Assembly (NCBI GenBank): GCA_964439435.1
Contig: CAYTOF010000011.1
Span: 1 to 44,765 of the forward strand
Length of the DNA stretch: 44,765 nt
Origin: CAYTOF01 sp964439435
GTDB lineage: Bacteria; Bacillota; Clostridia; Oscillospirales; QAMX01
Direction: 5' to 3'
The notes under the pieces were generated by a model that did no database searches, was not told where the DNA came from, and saw only the letters and a list, made by a program, of their open reading frames with translations. Both the position numbers and the translations under genes were made by a program. This document shows positions 32,881 to 40,984 of this stretch, piece after piece. Position 1 is the first letter of the stretch. The number at the start of each line of letters is the position of its first letter.

Positions 32881-33147
32881 GTGAGTGTAAAACGAAATAT
32901 CGACATTTTAGCGCGTATCCGCATTTATCGCTGTCATCTCTGCGGTGAGAAAATGCAGCTGCGCCAGGCAAGCTGTGTGTTGACACCGCCCTCAAATACA
33001 AGGTTTTACGATCTCTCTCTCACGGAAGGCACCTCAGAGGATCTGACTGTCATATGGGATGAGCTGCATTGCGATACATGCAATCTGAGCTATACCCCCA
33101 AACAGTATCGCCGTGAAAAGCGGAAAGAAAAAAGGGCCCTTGCTTAA
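32881..33147 (+). CDS. Small zinc-ribbon protein (88 residues)
   Basis: Two CxxC pairs, YRCHLCGE near residue 20 and HCDTCNLSY near residue 65, are spaced as in a zinc ribbon. The tail is strongly basic (KQYRREKRKEKRALA), which suggests nucleic acid binding. AAAGGAG lies 8 bases before the GTG at 32881; a GTG nine bases upstream is too close to the ribosome site. The family is not recognised. It may share a transcript with the membrane protein 93 bases downstream. Confidence 0.65.
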   Translation: MSVKRNIDILARIRIYRCHLCGEKMQLRQASCVLTPPSNTRFYDLSLTEGTSEDLTVIWDELHCDTCNLSYTPKQYRREKRKEKRALA

Positions 33148-33240
33148 AAGAGATCTTTGCATTCTCTTTTGTGAACCCTGCTTTTGTCCTTTTGAATTGT
33201 AAATCTGTTTTCAGGCACACAAAACAAAGGGGGTATACCC

Positions 33241-33636
33241 ATGAAGATTAAAAACAGGCTGCTGATAGCCGCAATCTTTCTTTTTGTAGGCATAATATTT
33301 ATCTTTTTGCCCTTCTTTCTCACCGAACAGAAAGACACTCAGTTTTGGATATCCATGTCCATCATCACATTTTCACTTCTGCTTGCCTATTTATCCACCG
33401 ATTTGCTTACGTTGAAAAGACGAAAAGGCCTGCTTGGCAGGGTTTCGTTTCTCTCCCTTTCCTATGTGTACTTTTTCTGGACGCTTTTGTGCGCACTTGT
33501 TTTTGACATTATCTTCAATTTGAGCATAAAGGCATATGTTAGCATACACATCATAGTCTTTTCCCTCATAGCTGTCATAATGCTGCTGTTGCTTTTGATT
33601 CCCACAGGTTCCGACAAGGATAAAAAAGAAGCATAA
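33241..33636 (+). CDS. Four-helix membrane protein of unknown function
   Basis: A 131-residue protein with four hydrophobic helices (about 8-26, 36-54, 68-90 and 96-118), short loops and a charged C-terminal tail (GSDKDKKEA). GGGGG lies about 7 bases before the ATG. It follows the zinc-ribbon gene on the same strand and is closed by a strong terminator. I recognise no family. Confidence 0.7.
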   Translation: MKIKNRLLIAAIFLFVGIIFIFLPFFLTEQKDTQFWISMSIITFSLLLAYLSTDLLTLKRRKGLLGRVSFLSLSYVYFFWTLLCALVFDIIFNLSIKAYVSIHIIVFSLIAVIMLLLLLIPTGSDKDKKEA

Positions 33637-33657
33637 GAGGTATAAACTGCATATTTC

Positions 33658-33684
33658 AAAAGCCGCCGAAATCCGGCGGCTTTT
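33658..33684. terminator. Bidirectional terminator between convergent genes
   Basis: Perfect 11-base stem AAAAGCCGCCG / CGGCGGCTTTT with a 5-base loop. T-rich on both strands, it can end both the membrane protein gene and the corrinoid protein gene. Confidence 0.9.
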
Positions 33685-33709
33685 GTGTTTTTATAACTAT
33701 AATTTTGTG

Positions 33710-34342
33710 TTAGCTCAGGAAAGCCGCCGCGATATCAGCCGCAGTGGCCGCATCCGCCGCATATGCATCGGCTCCGATGGCATCGCAAAAGCTCTGGGTG
33801 ATGGGTGCGCCGCCAACCATGATTTTGACTTTGTCCCGCACTCCAAGTTCCACTGCCTTTTCCACGACTTCTCTCATCACGTTCATGGTCGTTGTCAGCA
33901 GAGCGGAACAAAGGATGATTTTACAGTCTTGGTCGATCGCCGTCTGCACAAATTTTTCAGCAGACACATCGATACCGAGGTCTATCACCTCGATGCCCTT
34001 GCCTTCCAGCATCATTTTGACAAGATTTTTGCCTATATCGTGGAGGTCGCCTTCCACTGTGCCTATGCACACACGGCCAAGGGGTTTCACACCCGCCTTG
34101 ACAAGCTCGGGTTTTAAAACCTTGACACCCGCATCCATCGCACGTGCTGCAATGAGCACTTCGGGCACGAAAACTTCATTTCGCTGGAACTTTCCGCCAA
34201 TAACACTCATGCCGGCAAGCAAGCCCTGATCCAAAATATCCTTTGGTGATACACCCTCCGACAATGCTTTTGACACCAGTTCGGATACGATTTTTGCCCT
34301 GCCTTTTTGTAACGCTTCGCTGATTTCAATCAAAATGCTCAT
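33710..34342 (-). CDS. Methyltransferase-type corrinoid (cobalamin-binding) protein
   Basis: A 210-residue protein with a helical cap domain (1-85, B12-binding 2) and a Rossmann cobalamin domain. GTVEGDLHDIGKNLV holds the DxHxxG motif, with His101 as the lower cobalt ligand. GIDVSAEKF and GGAPITQSF complete the B12 fold. Relatives (MtbC, MttC, MtgC) carry a methyl group from a substrate-specific methyltransferase to tetrahydrofolate or coenzyme M. No methyltransferase partner is visible next to it or elsewhere in the window, which is unusual. AAGGAG lies 9 bases before the ATG. A glycine betaine-type importer 7 kb away hints at a methylated-amine substrate, but that is inference. Confidence 0.92.
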   Translation of the reverse strand: MSILIEISEALQKGRAKIVSELVSKALSEGVSPKDILDQGLLAGMSVIGGKFQRNEVFVPEVLIAARAMDAGVKVLKPELVKAGVKPLGRVCIGTVEGDLHDIGKNLVKMMLEGKGIEVIDLGIDVSAEKFVQTAIDQDCKIILCSALLTTTMNVMREVVEKAVELGVRDKVKIMVGGAPITQSFCDAIGADAYAADAATAADIAAAFLS

Positions 34343-34435
34343 AATTATCTCTCCTTGCAGTTGTCATTTCCGCGACTTTAGCGGTATATGCGCCCTCTTT
34401 TAGAAAATAATCGCATAATCCCGTTTATAGAATTG

Positions 34436-34464
34436 ATTATATCTTTTTTCGGAAAATAATGCAA
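34436..34464 (-). promoter_or_regulatory. Sigma-A promoter of the corrinoid protein gene
   Basis: On the minus strand TTGCAT (34464-34459), a 17-base spacer and TATAAT (34441-34436). The leader is about 87 bases; I recognise no cobalamin riboswitch in it. Confidence 0.75.
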
Positions 34465-34538
34465 CAGCTTTATTTTTATACAGAAGTTTTTTATATGCCC
34501 TCGTGTGTTCACATCCTCAACCCCTATAAGTGCGCTTA

Positions 34539-34621
34539 AGGCCTTCATAAAAAAGACCGCGCCGGGGGCAGAGCCCGCTTTGCGCAGTCTTTGGTTTTGT
34601 TTTCTTTTCCTATGAAGGCCT
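34539..34621 (-). terminator. Nested terminator reaching into the P-II-like gene stop codon
   Basis: The outer 11-base perfect stem (34539-34549 with 34611-34621) encloses an inner stem AAAGAC.GCGC / GCGC.GTCTTT, followed on the minus strand by six Ts. The outer arm overlaps the TAG stop of the P-II-like gene. Confidence 0.8.
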
Positions 34622-35333
34622 ATGGAGTTTCGTTTTTTTCATTTTCTTCCAAATCCAAAAGACCGCGAACACCAATGACAGGCTCGACAAACAAGATGCC
34701 GTTTCCCGCATCCTCCAGCTTGAGTTTGTGGAACAGCTCATCCACCACTTTGTCTATCAAACCGCTGGGCATCAAGATCATGACCAATTCTTTTTCGGGT
34801 TCGATTTCTATGCCGAACAGCTTTGCCGTGTGTTCTGCGCCCGTGCCTCTGCCGTGCATGATTGTGCCGCCCTTTACACCCAGTTGGTGTGCGATATCCA
34901 TAACCTCATCTGCCATGCCGCGATCCACTATCACTGTCAGTTTCTTAAACATACCGTTTTCCTCCTCGTACCCGACTGTCTTTACAATAACCTGCTTGCG
35001 ATCAATGATACGGCTTGCAAGGATCACAGGTGTTGTGTAGATGATACCATGACCGGGTTCGGTCAGCCTGAGCGCTGTTGTAAATTCTCCTATCAACTCC
35101 TCTGCCTTATTTTGTTCTATCAAGAAGTTGATGATTTCTTTTTTCTGACTTTTTATTCCGAGCAGGTTCAACACGGTACTTTTGACCGTACCCTTGCAGA
35201 TAATCGTTATCCCGCCGCGAACGCCTCTTTCTTTTGCAATTTTGATGCATCTATGGCATTTTTGTTCATCGAGAATCAACGTCATTATCAACAGAGGTTG
35301 CTCTGTGATCACTGTCTTCTCGTGCTTATCCAT
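34620..35333 (-). CDS. Tandem P-II-like signalling protein
   Basis: A 237-residue protein made of two P-II-like domains. The first spans about 13-108 with KERGVRGGITIICKGT, LLGIKSQKKE and GHGIIYTTPV. The second spans about 128-225 with HQLGVKGGTIMHGRGTGAE, LFGIEIEPEKE and GNGILFVEPV. Normal GlnB/GlnK is one domain of about 112 residues forming a trimer. The two halves match each other in order, so this is an internal duplication. No uridylylated T-loop tyrosine is evident. P-II proteins bind ATP/ADP and other small molecules and control transporters. GGAGG lies 6 bases before the ATG. The ATG lies inside the end of the DUF1538 gene (8-base overlap), so the two are coupled. It very probably regulates that membrane protein. 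Confidence 0.85.
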   Translation of the reverse strand: MDKHEKTVITEQPLLIMTLILDEQKCHRCIKIAKERGVRGGITIICKGTVKSTVLNLLGIKSQKKEIINFLIEQNKAEELIGEFTTALRLTEPGHGIIYTTPVILASRIIDRKQVIVKTVGYEEENGMFKKLTVIVDRGMADEVMDIAHQLGVKGGTIMHGRGTGAEHTAKLFGIEIEPEKELVMILMPSGLIDKVVDELFHKLKLEDAGNGILFVEPVIGVRGLLDLEENEKNETP

Positions 35334-36846
35334 TGTTACCTCCGCTTGGCAAGCTGGCGCCGGACATTTTCTTGGATGCTCTGCGCAATTTGAACTGATA
35401 GAGCGCTCCCAGTGTTTCAATTGCTATAATGGGCATCATTGCAACTATGGCAATCATGCCAAAACCGTCTGCCACCATATCCGCTGTGGGTATTTCCGCT
35501 GCTATCCCTTGAACAAAGGCAAGGGAGAAGGTGGCTGTCATAGGGCCTGAGGCAACACCTCCGGCGTCAAAAGCTACACCCACAAATAGGTCGGGAACAA
35601 AATAGGCGAGTAAAACGGCAAGCCCAAAGCCCGGCAGAATGTACATCCACAGCTCTATGCCCGGTATGAGAATCCTCAAAGCGGACATGAATATGGACAA
35701 CCCGACGGCCACGGACAGGAAAAGGAGGACAAGTCTTCTTTTTACGGAGCCACCTGTGATATCCTCCACTTGGTGGGTGAGAACAATGACGGCGGGCTCC
35801 GCAAGGACGGTGGTTAGCCCCAAAAGCAGTGAGACAAATAGGACAGGGAATTTTGACTCCATCAGGGCCAGCTTTCTTCCAAGCTGAATACCGATTTCCA
35901 TAAATCCGCCGTTAACGCCCAGCATGAAAACAACCAGGCCGACAAATGTGATGACCACACCACGCACTATGTTTATTACTCTGTTTTTCTTGTGTTTGAA
36001 CGAAAAAATCTGAAAGAATATGTACATCACTATGATTGGCAGCAGTGACAAAAAGGACTCGAAGGCGATTGTTACCAGCTTTGAACCGTACGTCGAGAGC
36101 AAGCTCCCCTGAACAATGTCCGGTTCGGGCAGGGCTCCGTTTAATTTGCCTATGTTCAAGAAAAGGCCGGCAACCAAAACCCCAAGAATCGCCCCTGAAG
36201 AGGATATACCGACCAAGCCGAAACTGTCGGCCTCGCTCACCTTGCTGTTTTTCTTCATAGAGGATACCCCGGCGGCAAGTGCCAGCATAAAGGGAACGGT
36301 GATGGCTCCTGTTGTGGCGCCTGAGGCGTCAAAGGCAATTGCCAGAAAATCAGAGGTGGAAAAAAGGGACAATATAAAAATCAAGGCATATGCGCCGGTG
36401 AAGACATATTTAAGTCTGACTCCTCTGAGAATGCGCACCATTCCGAGAGTCATCATAACTCCAAGACCGATGGAAACCACAACCACCATGAAGATATTGT
36501 CAAAATGCCCCGATGTGACACCATCCACCTGTTTTGCAAGGATGTGGAGGTCCGGTTCGGCATATGAGATGAAAAAACCCAAAATCAAGCTGATGGTGAT
36601 GATAATCGCATAGCTGTTTGAGTGGGTCAGAGTGTTTCCTATGCCCTCGCCGATGGGCTGAAGCCCTTGATCGATGCCGAAAAGAAACACTGTAAGCCCG
36701 ATGATTACCAGTGCAGATCCGATAAGAAATGCAAGTATCGCGCCGGACTCCAGCGGTGTTATGGTGAAATGAAGCCCAAGAACAATAAAAGTAATCGGCA
36801 AAACAGAGGTCAGGACTTCTTTTAGTTTAGCAACAAGCTCATTTAT
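35326..36846 (-). CDS. Tandem DUF1538 membrane protein, putative transporter
   Basis: A membrane protein of about 506 residues with 11-13 hydrophobic helices. It is internally duplicated: YAEPDLHILAKQVDGVTSG matches LAEPAVIVLTHQVEDITGG, and AIAFDASGATTGAITVPF matches GVAFDAGGVASGPMTATF. These conserved polar stretches inside helices suggest two symmetric transport half-sites. DUF1538 has no established function that I know. The start is odd. GGAGGTGG lies 6 bases before an ATA at 36846-36844, and the next canonical start (TTG at 36801) has no ribosome site and would remove a helical N-terminus (NELVAKLKEVLTSVL). I therefore use the ATA. The gene leads the P-II-like gene. Confidence 0.8.
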   Translation of the reverse strand: MNELVAKLKEVLTSVLPITFIVLGLHFTITPLESGAILAFLIGSALVIIGLTVFLFGIDQGLQPIGEGIGNTLTHSNSYAIIITISLILGFFISYAEPDLHILAKQVDGVTSGHFDNIFMVVVVSIGLGVMMTLGMVRILRGVRLKYVFTGAYALIFILSLFSTSDFLAIAFDASGATTGAITVPFMLALAAGVSSMKKNSKVSEADSFGLVGISSSGAILGVLVAGLFLNIGKLNGALPEPDIVQGSLLSTYGSKLVTIAFESFLSLLPIIVMYIFFQIFSFKHKKNRVINIVRGVVITFVGLVVFMLGVNGGFMEIGIQLGRKLALMESKFPVLFVSLLLGLTTVLAEPAVIVLTHQVEDITGGSVKRRLVLLFLSVAVGLSIFMSALRILIPGIELWMYILPGFGLAVLLAYFVPDLFVGVAFDAGGVASGPMTATFSLAFVQGIAAEIPTADMVADGFGMIAIVAMMPIIAIETLGALYQFKLRRASKKMSGASLPSGGNNG

Positions 36847-37151
36847 AGTAAACCACCTCCATCATACCGAATTATAATGTTGTCAAATATACTGACTCCA
36901 AACGAAACCGTTGCTACATACAGTTTAACCGTGCAATATAAAAAAGTAATAAAGATATGATACCACGGAATGCACGAAAATTCAATCTCAATGCGCAAAA
37001 AAACGGTAAATGAATTGTAAACAAAGACAGTGTTCCGCCTTTATTTATCTCAGCTTTTCTGTTTTTTCATATGTAAATGCCGATGTTTAGAGGACTTTTG
37101 CCGGTGCGATATTTGTTTACATATTTAGTCCTTTTTCTTTCGACCCCATTG

Positions 37152-37160
37152 TGATATAAT
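37152..37160 (+). promoter_or_regulatory. Extended -10 promoter of the MinD-like/oxidoreductase operon
   Basis: TGATATAAT about 80 bases before the ATG at 37241, with a poor -35. The rest of 36847-37240 is AT-rich, without a gene, and must also hold the promoter of the divergent DUF1538 gene; a TTGACA and a TATAAT are seen near 36871-36889 on the minus strand but at wrong spacing. Confidence 0.5.
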
Positions 37161-37240
37161 ATAGTACAGTCTTTTTTTGAAAGTGGCAAATAGCCGTATC
37201 GCTCTCTTGTTTTATGAGAGCAGATCGGGAGGTGAAAGAC

Positions 37241-38032
37241 ATGGCAGGTATCACAATCCTTGCCGGCCATTTTGGCAGCGGAAAGACAAACCTTGCGCTC
37301 AATCTCATGAGCCTTGCCTCCGCCGAAGACACCGGCAAAGTCGCAGCGATTGACTTGGATATCATCAATCCATATTTCAGGCTTTCTGCTCTTGCCAAAT
37401 CCCCGTCGATGATGGAGGTGCTTTCTGACAATGTGCGCGTGTTTGCGCCGGTTTTTGCGGAAACCAACCTCGACGTACCCGCCCTGCCGGCAGAAATTGG
37501 AGCTGTCTTCACAAACGAATCATACAGCTCAGTCATTGTCGATGTCGGCGGTGACGAATCGGGAGCAATAGCCCTTGGACAGTATGCCGACAACATCAAA
37601 AAGTGCGGATACACCATGCTGTTTGTCGTGAACAAGTACCGACCTTTCACATCCTCCGAAGGGGAGACAAAGGACATGCTATCCCGCATTGAACATGCCA
37701 GCAAGTTAAAATTTTCCGGCATTGCGGCAAATCCAAATCTCGGCGCACATACAGATGCGGAAACTGTTTGGGAATCCTTTGAGTTTTATTCGACTCTTTC
37801 CCGCCAAACAGGGCTTGACATAGCTTTCTTTTCCGTGGAGAAATCCCTTGTTTCTGAGGTTGAATCGGCTTTGCGCACACACCTCTCCACCACACTGCCG
37901 ATAACTGCGATAAATCAACAGATAGCGGCATATTCGCGTATGCCCCTTGGCATAAATGTGCCTTCGATTTCCCGTGTGCCTGTCTTTGGTATAGACATCT
38001 TCACAAAGCCCGGCTGGGAAATCAAAAACTGA
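37241..38032 (+). CDS. MinD/ParA-like P-loop ATPase
   Basis: A 263-residue cytoplasmic ATPase. The P-loop is AGHFGSGKTNLA near residues 8-19, then AIDLDIINPYFR and IVDVGGDESGA as the switch and Walker B-like region. It lacks the signature lysine of true MinD/ParA (xKGGxGKT), so it is a divergent SIMIBI-class NTPase. VFAETNLDVPALPAEI and VVNKYRPFTSS are stretches I associate with genes that sit before ferredoxin-linked 2-oxoacid oxidoreductases in Clostridia. GGGAGG lies 8-9 bases before the ATG. A role in cofactor or Fe-S delivery to the enzyme encoded downstream is possible but unproven. Confidence 0.78.
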   Translation: MAGITILAGHFGSGKTNLALNLMSLASAEDTGKVAAIDLDIINPYFRLSALAKSPSMMEVLSDNVRVFAPVFAETNLDVPALPAEIGAVFTNESYSSVIVDVGGDESGAIALGQYADNIKKCGYTMLFVVNKYRPFTSSEGETKDMLSRIEHASKLKFSGIAANPNLGAHTDAETVWESFEFYSTLSRQTGLDIAFFSVEKSLVSEVESALRTHLSTTLPITAINQQIAAYSRMPLGINVPSISRVPVFGIDIFTKPGWEIKN

Positions 38033-38145
38033 AACAGCCGCTCCATCCTTTGACAAAATCTATCCCGGCGATTTATTTCTCCCCCCCCCGGGAGAATCTA
38101 AAGTCGCTTGATTTTTATAAATACAATATGAAAAGAGGTACAACA

Positions 38146-38352
38146 TTGGCATTGCTTATCATTGATATAGAAAGATGCAAGGCTTGCAGCATCTGCGTGG
38201 CTGCATGTCCCCTTGACTTGCTTTCTTTGTCGGAGGAGACGCTCAATCAAAAGGGCTATCATCCGGTGGAAATAAAAGAACAAGAACGCTGCACTGCATG
38301 TGCCATCTGTGCTCGGATGTGTCCCGACACAGCCATAAGAGTTGAAAAATAG
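38146..38352 (+). CDS. 2-oxoacid:ferredoxin oxidoreductase, ferredoxin (delta) subunit
   Basis: A 68-residue protein with two 4Fe-4S motifs, CKACSICVAACPLD and CTACAICARMCPDTAI. It passes electrons from the catalytic subunits to free ferredoxin. I choose the TTG at 38146 because GAGGT lies 6 bases before it; an ATG 18 bases upstream has no ribosome site. The upstream gap of 113 bases contains a run of nine Cs (38081-38089). The alpha gene begins 19 bases later. Confidence 0.88.
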   Translation: MALLIIDIERCKACSICVAACPLDLLSLSEETLNQKGYHPVEIKEQERCTACAICARMCPDTAIRVEK

Positions 38353-38371
38353 TACATTTAGGAGAATTTTC

Positions 38372-39430
38372 ATGGAAAAAGTATTGATGAGGGGTAACGA
38401 AGCCATCGCCGAAGCCGCCATAAGGGCCGGCTGTCGGTGCTTTTTCGGCTATCCCATAACCCCGCAAACTCAAGTTGCGGAATATATGGCGAGACGCATG
38501 CCCAAAGTCGGAGGCGTGTATCTGCAGTCCGAGAGCGAAGTCTCCGCCATAAACATGGTGCTTGGAGCCTCCGCTGCAGGCGCCCGTGTGATGACCTCAA
38601 GCTCCAGCCCCGGCATATCTCTGAAAGCCGAGGGCATATCATATATCGCAGGAAGCGATTTGCCCGCTGTCATCGTCAACATTCAACGGGCGGGCCCCGG
38701 GCTTGGCGGCATCCAGCCCTCCCAAGCGGACTATTTTCAAGCCACAAAGGGCCTCGCTCACGGCGATTTTCGCGTGATTGCTCTGGCCCCCTCGGGAATT
38801 CAAGAAGTTGTGGACCTCATGGCCCATGCCTTTGAATTGGCGGACAAATACCGCATGCCCGTCATCGTGCTGGGAGACGGTATTCTCGGCCAGATGATGG
38901 AGCCTGTGACCCTGCCGACACCCGTTGAAGATCTGCCCGCAAAACCCTGGGCGACAACGGGCACCCTTGGAAAACGCTCCCCCAATGTGGCGAGCTCTCT
39001 CTACATCAGCCCTCCCGAACTCGAAAAAATCATACAAGAACGCTTTGAGCGCTATGCCGAGTGCGAGAAAAATGAGACCATGTGTGAACACTATATGTGT
39101 GAAGATGCGGAAATTTTTGTCACGGCATATGGCTCCGCAGCGCGTATTGCCAAAAATGCAGTGAATACCGCCCGTGGAAAGGGCATAAAGGCAGGGCTTT
39201 TGCGCCCCATCACCCTCTGGCCCTTCCCCAAAGCGGACTTTGCCACCGCTGCCAAGAGAGCCAAGGCGTTTTTGACCGTGGAGATGAGCATGGGGCAGAT
39301 GGTGGAGGATGTACGCCTTGCCATAGACTGCTCCAAACCCGTGCACTTTCTCGGAAGAACCGGCGGAATGGTGCCGACACCGGCAGAAATACTCGAACAA
39401 ATCAAAAAAATAAACGGAGGTGAGGCATAA
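38372..39430 (+). CDS. vorB: 2-oxoacid:ferredoxin oxidoreductase, alpha subunit (VorB/KorA)
   Basis: A 352-residue pyruvate/2-oxoacid:ferredoxin oxidoreductase alpha subunit. The enzyme oxidatively decarboxylates a 2-oxoacid to the acyl-CoA with reduction of ferredoxin, or runs in reverse. MRGNEAIAEAAIRAGCRCFFGYPITPQ is the family start; ESEVSAINMVLGASAAGARVMTSSSSPG and VNIQRAGPGLGGIQPSQADY follow. Subunit size and order (delta, alpha, beta, gamma) fit branched-chain (Vor) or 2-oxoglutarate (Kor) enzymes better than single-chain pyruvate enzymes. AGGAGA lies 6 bases before the ATG. The stop shares a base with the beta start (TAATG), so the subunits are coupled. Confidence 0.92.
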   Translation: MEKVLMRGNEAIAEAAIRAGCRCFFGYPITPQTQVAEYMARRMPKVGGVYLQSESEVSAINMVLGASAAGARVMTSSSSPGISLKAEGISYIAGSDLPAVIVNIQRAGPGLGGIQPSQADYFQATKGLAHGDFRVIALAPSGIQEVVDLMAHAFELADKYRMPVIVLGDGILGQMMEPVTLPTPVEDLPAKPWATTGTLGKRSPNVASSLYISPPELEKIIQERFERYAECEKNETMCEHYMCEDAEIFVTAYGSAARIAKNAVNTARGKGIKAGLLRPITLWPFPKADFATAAKRAKAFLTVEMSMGQMVEDVRLAIDCSKPVHFLGRTGGMVPTPAEILEQIKKINGGEA

Positions 39431-40176
39431 TGGCTGTTGTGTTTAAAAGACCTGATGCTCTTTCCGATGCGCACATGCATTATTGCCCGGGCTGCACTCA
39501 CGGTTTGATACATCGCCTGGTGGCAGAGGCAATGGACGACCTTGATATAACAGGCAGGACTATCGGTGTCGCACCGGTAGGTTGCGCTGTCTTTGCATAC
39601 AATTATTTCAACTGCGACATGGTTCAAGCTCCTCACGGTCGCGCCCCCGCTGTGGCGACAGGTGTCAAACGCGCTGTCCCCGGCAGTGTTGTCTTCACCT
39701 ACCAGGGGGACGGTGATCTTGCCGCCATAGGTACGGCTGAAACCGTCCACGCCGCTGCAAGAGGCGAAAACATCACCATCATCTTCATAAACAACGCCAT
39801 TTACGGTATGACAGGCGGCCAAATGGCCCCGACAACCTTACCAGAGCAGATTACAACAACGACACCCTATGGGCGCGACACAAATGTTGCGGGATTTCCC
39901 CTGCGTGTCTGCGAAATGCTCGCCACCATCGACGGCACCGCATACTGTGAGCGTGTGAGTGTTGACAACATCAAGAATGTACAAAGGGCAAAAAGGGCAA
40001 TTAAAAAAGCCTTTGAGATGCAGCTTGATAAAAAAGGCTTTTCCCTCATTGAAGTGCTCTCCACCTGCCCGACCAACTGGGGTATGACCCCCAATGACGC
40101 TCTTGAATGGGTGAGGAATAATATGATCCCGTATTTCCCGCTGGGCGTCTATAAGGATATCGGAGGCGAGAAATGA
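39430..40176 (+). CDS. 2-oxoacid:ferredoxin oxidoreductase, beta (TPP-binding) subunit
   Basis: A 248-residue thiamine pyrophosphate subunit. YCPGCTHG near residue 18 opens the family pattern. The TPP and Mg site is in TYQGDGDLAAIGTAE with INNAIYGMTGGQ, the GDG...NN pattern. APHGRAPAVATG is also conserved. It forms the catalytic core with the alpha subunit. Start and stop overlap both neighbours (TAATG before, ATGA after). Confidence 0.93.
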   Translation: MAVVFKRPDALSDAHMHYCPGCTHGLIHRLVAEAMDDLDITGRTIGVAPVGCAVFAYNYFNCDMVQAPHGRAPAVATGVKRAVPGSVVFTYQGDGDLAAIGTAETVHAAARGENITIIFINNAIYGMTGGQMAPTTLPEQITTTTPYGRDTNVAGFPLRVCEMLATIDGTAYCERVSVDNIKNVQRAKRAIKKAFEMQLDKKGFSLIEVLSTCPTNWGMTPNDALEWVRNNMIPYFPLGVYKDIGGEK

Positions 40177-40706
40177 CAAACCACAACATCCTCATTGCGG
40201 GATTTGGAGGTCAGGGGATACAGTTTGCGGGCAAACTGCTGGCTTTTGTCGGCATGTACACAGGCCGTGAAGTTTCCCTCATACCCTCCTATGGCCCCGA
40301 AATGCGAGGCGGCACCTCAAACTGCGGTGTCAACATCAGTGACAAACCCATAGCCTCACCTCTCGTTGTCACTCCAACGGAACTCATCGCGATGAACCAA
40401 CCCTCCCTTGACCGTTTTGAGCCCGATATGTTACAGGGCAGCAGCATATTTTATGACACCACCCTGGTTCTACGCCCTCCCGCACGCAGTGATGTGCAAA
40501 ATTTTGCCATCCCCGCCACGCAAATGGCGGCGGACAACGGGATTGCCAGGCTCGGCAGTGTGATCATGTGCGGTGCTCTGCTCAAAACAACAGACCTCTG
40601 TGACCTTGAGTCTGCCCGCCCTATCATAGAAAAGCTCACACCCCCCGCAAGACCCGAGCTTTTTGAGCTGAATATGAAAGCCCTGACCTTGGGTTTTGAA
40701 ATTTAG
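40173..40706 (+). CDS. 2-oxoacid:ferredoxin oxidoreductase, gamma subunit
   Basis: A 177-residue subunit. IAGFGGQGIQFAGKLLA at the start and SYGPEMRGGTSNC are the family signatures. It binds with alpha and beta and contributes to CoA binding. The ATG overlaps the beta stop by four bases, and GGAGG lies just upstream. It is the last gene of the operon, with a strong terminator 23 bases later. Confidence 0.93.
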   Translation: MTNHNILIAGFGGQGIQFAGKLLAFVGMYTGREVSLIPSYGPEMRGGTSNCGVNISDKPIASPLVVTPTELIAMNQPSLDRFEPDMLQGSSIFYDTTLVLRPPARSDVQNFAIPATQMAADNGIARLGSVIMCGALLKTTDLCDLESARPIIEKLTPPARPELFELNMKALTLGFEI

Positions 40707-40728
40707 TATCTGCCTATCATATCTATGG

Positions 40729-40765
40729 AAAAGACGATTTGGAATATGATCCCAAATCGTCTTTT
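40729..40765 (+). terminator. Intrinsic terminator of the oxidoreductase operon
   Basis: Perfect 14-base stem AAAAGACGATTTGG / CCAAATCGTCTTTT with a 9-base loop, followed by T. Confidence 0.92.
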
Positions 40766-40948
40766 TACTGTATTTTGAGCTTTTAGAGGTGATTTATAAA
40801 GAGAGGAGTTTTTTGCTTCAAGCTTTCGACTTTTCAAAGGGCATATGAGCTCGCAGCGCTCGGAAAAACCATTTTTTTAACTGATATGTGAGATTTGCCA
40901 ATAATTGGAAATATATTCTTTTTATTTCTCATGAACGCTCACACAGAG

Positions 40949-40984
40949 AAAACACCTTGTCGTGTCGGATATAAGGTGTTTTTT
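40949..40984 (+). terminator. Second hairpin with T tract, upstream of the importer
   Basis: 10-base stem AAAACACCTT / AAGGTGTTTT with a 14-base loop, then TTGTATT. No gene lies between this and the previous terminator, so it may be a back-up, or end a small untranslated RNA. The rest of 40766-41186 is AT-rich; a 61-codon frame at 40895-41080 crosses the hairpin and is not convincing. Confidence 0.6.
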
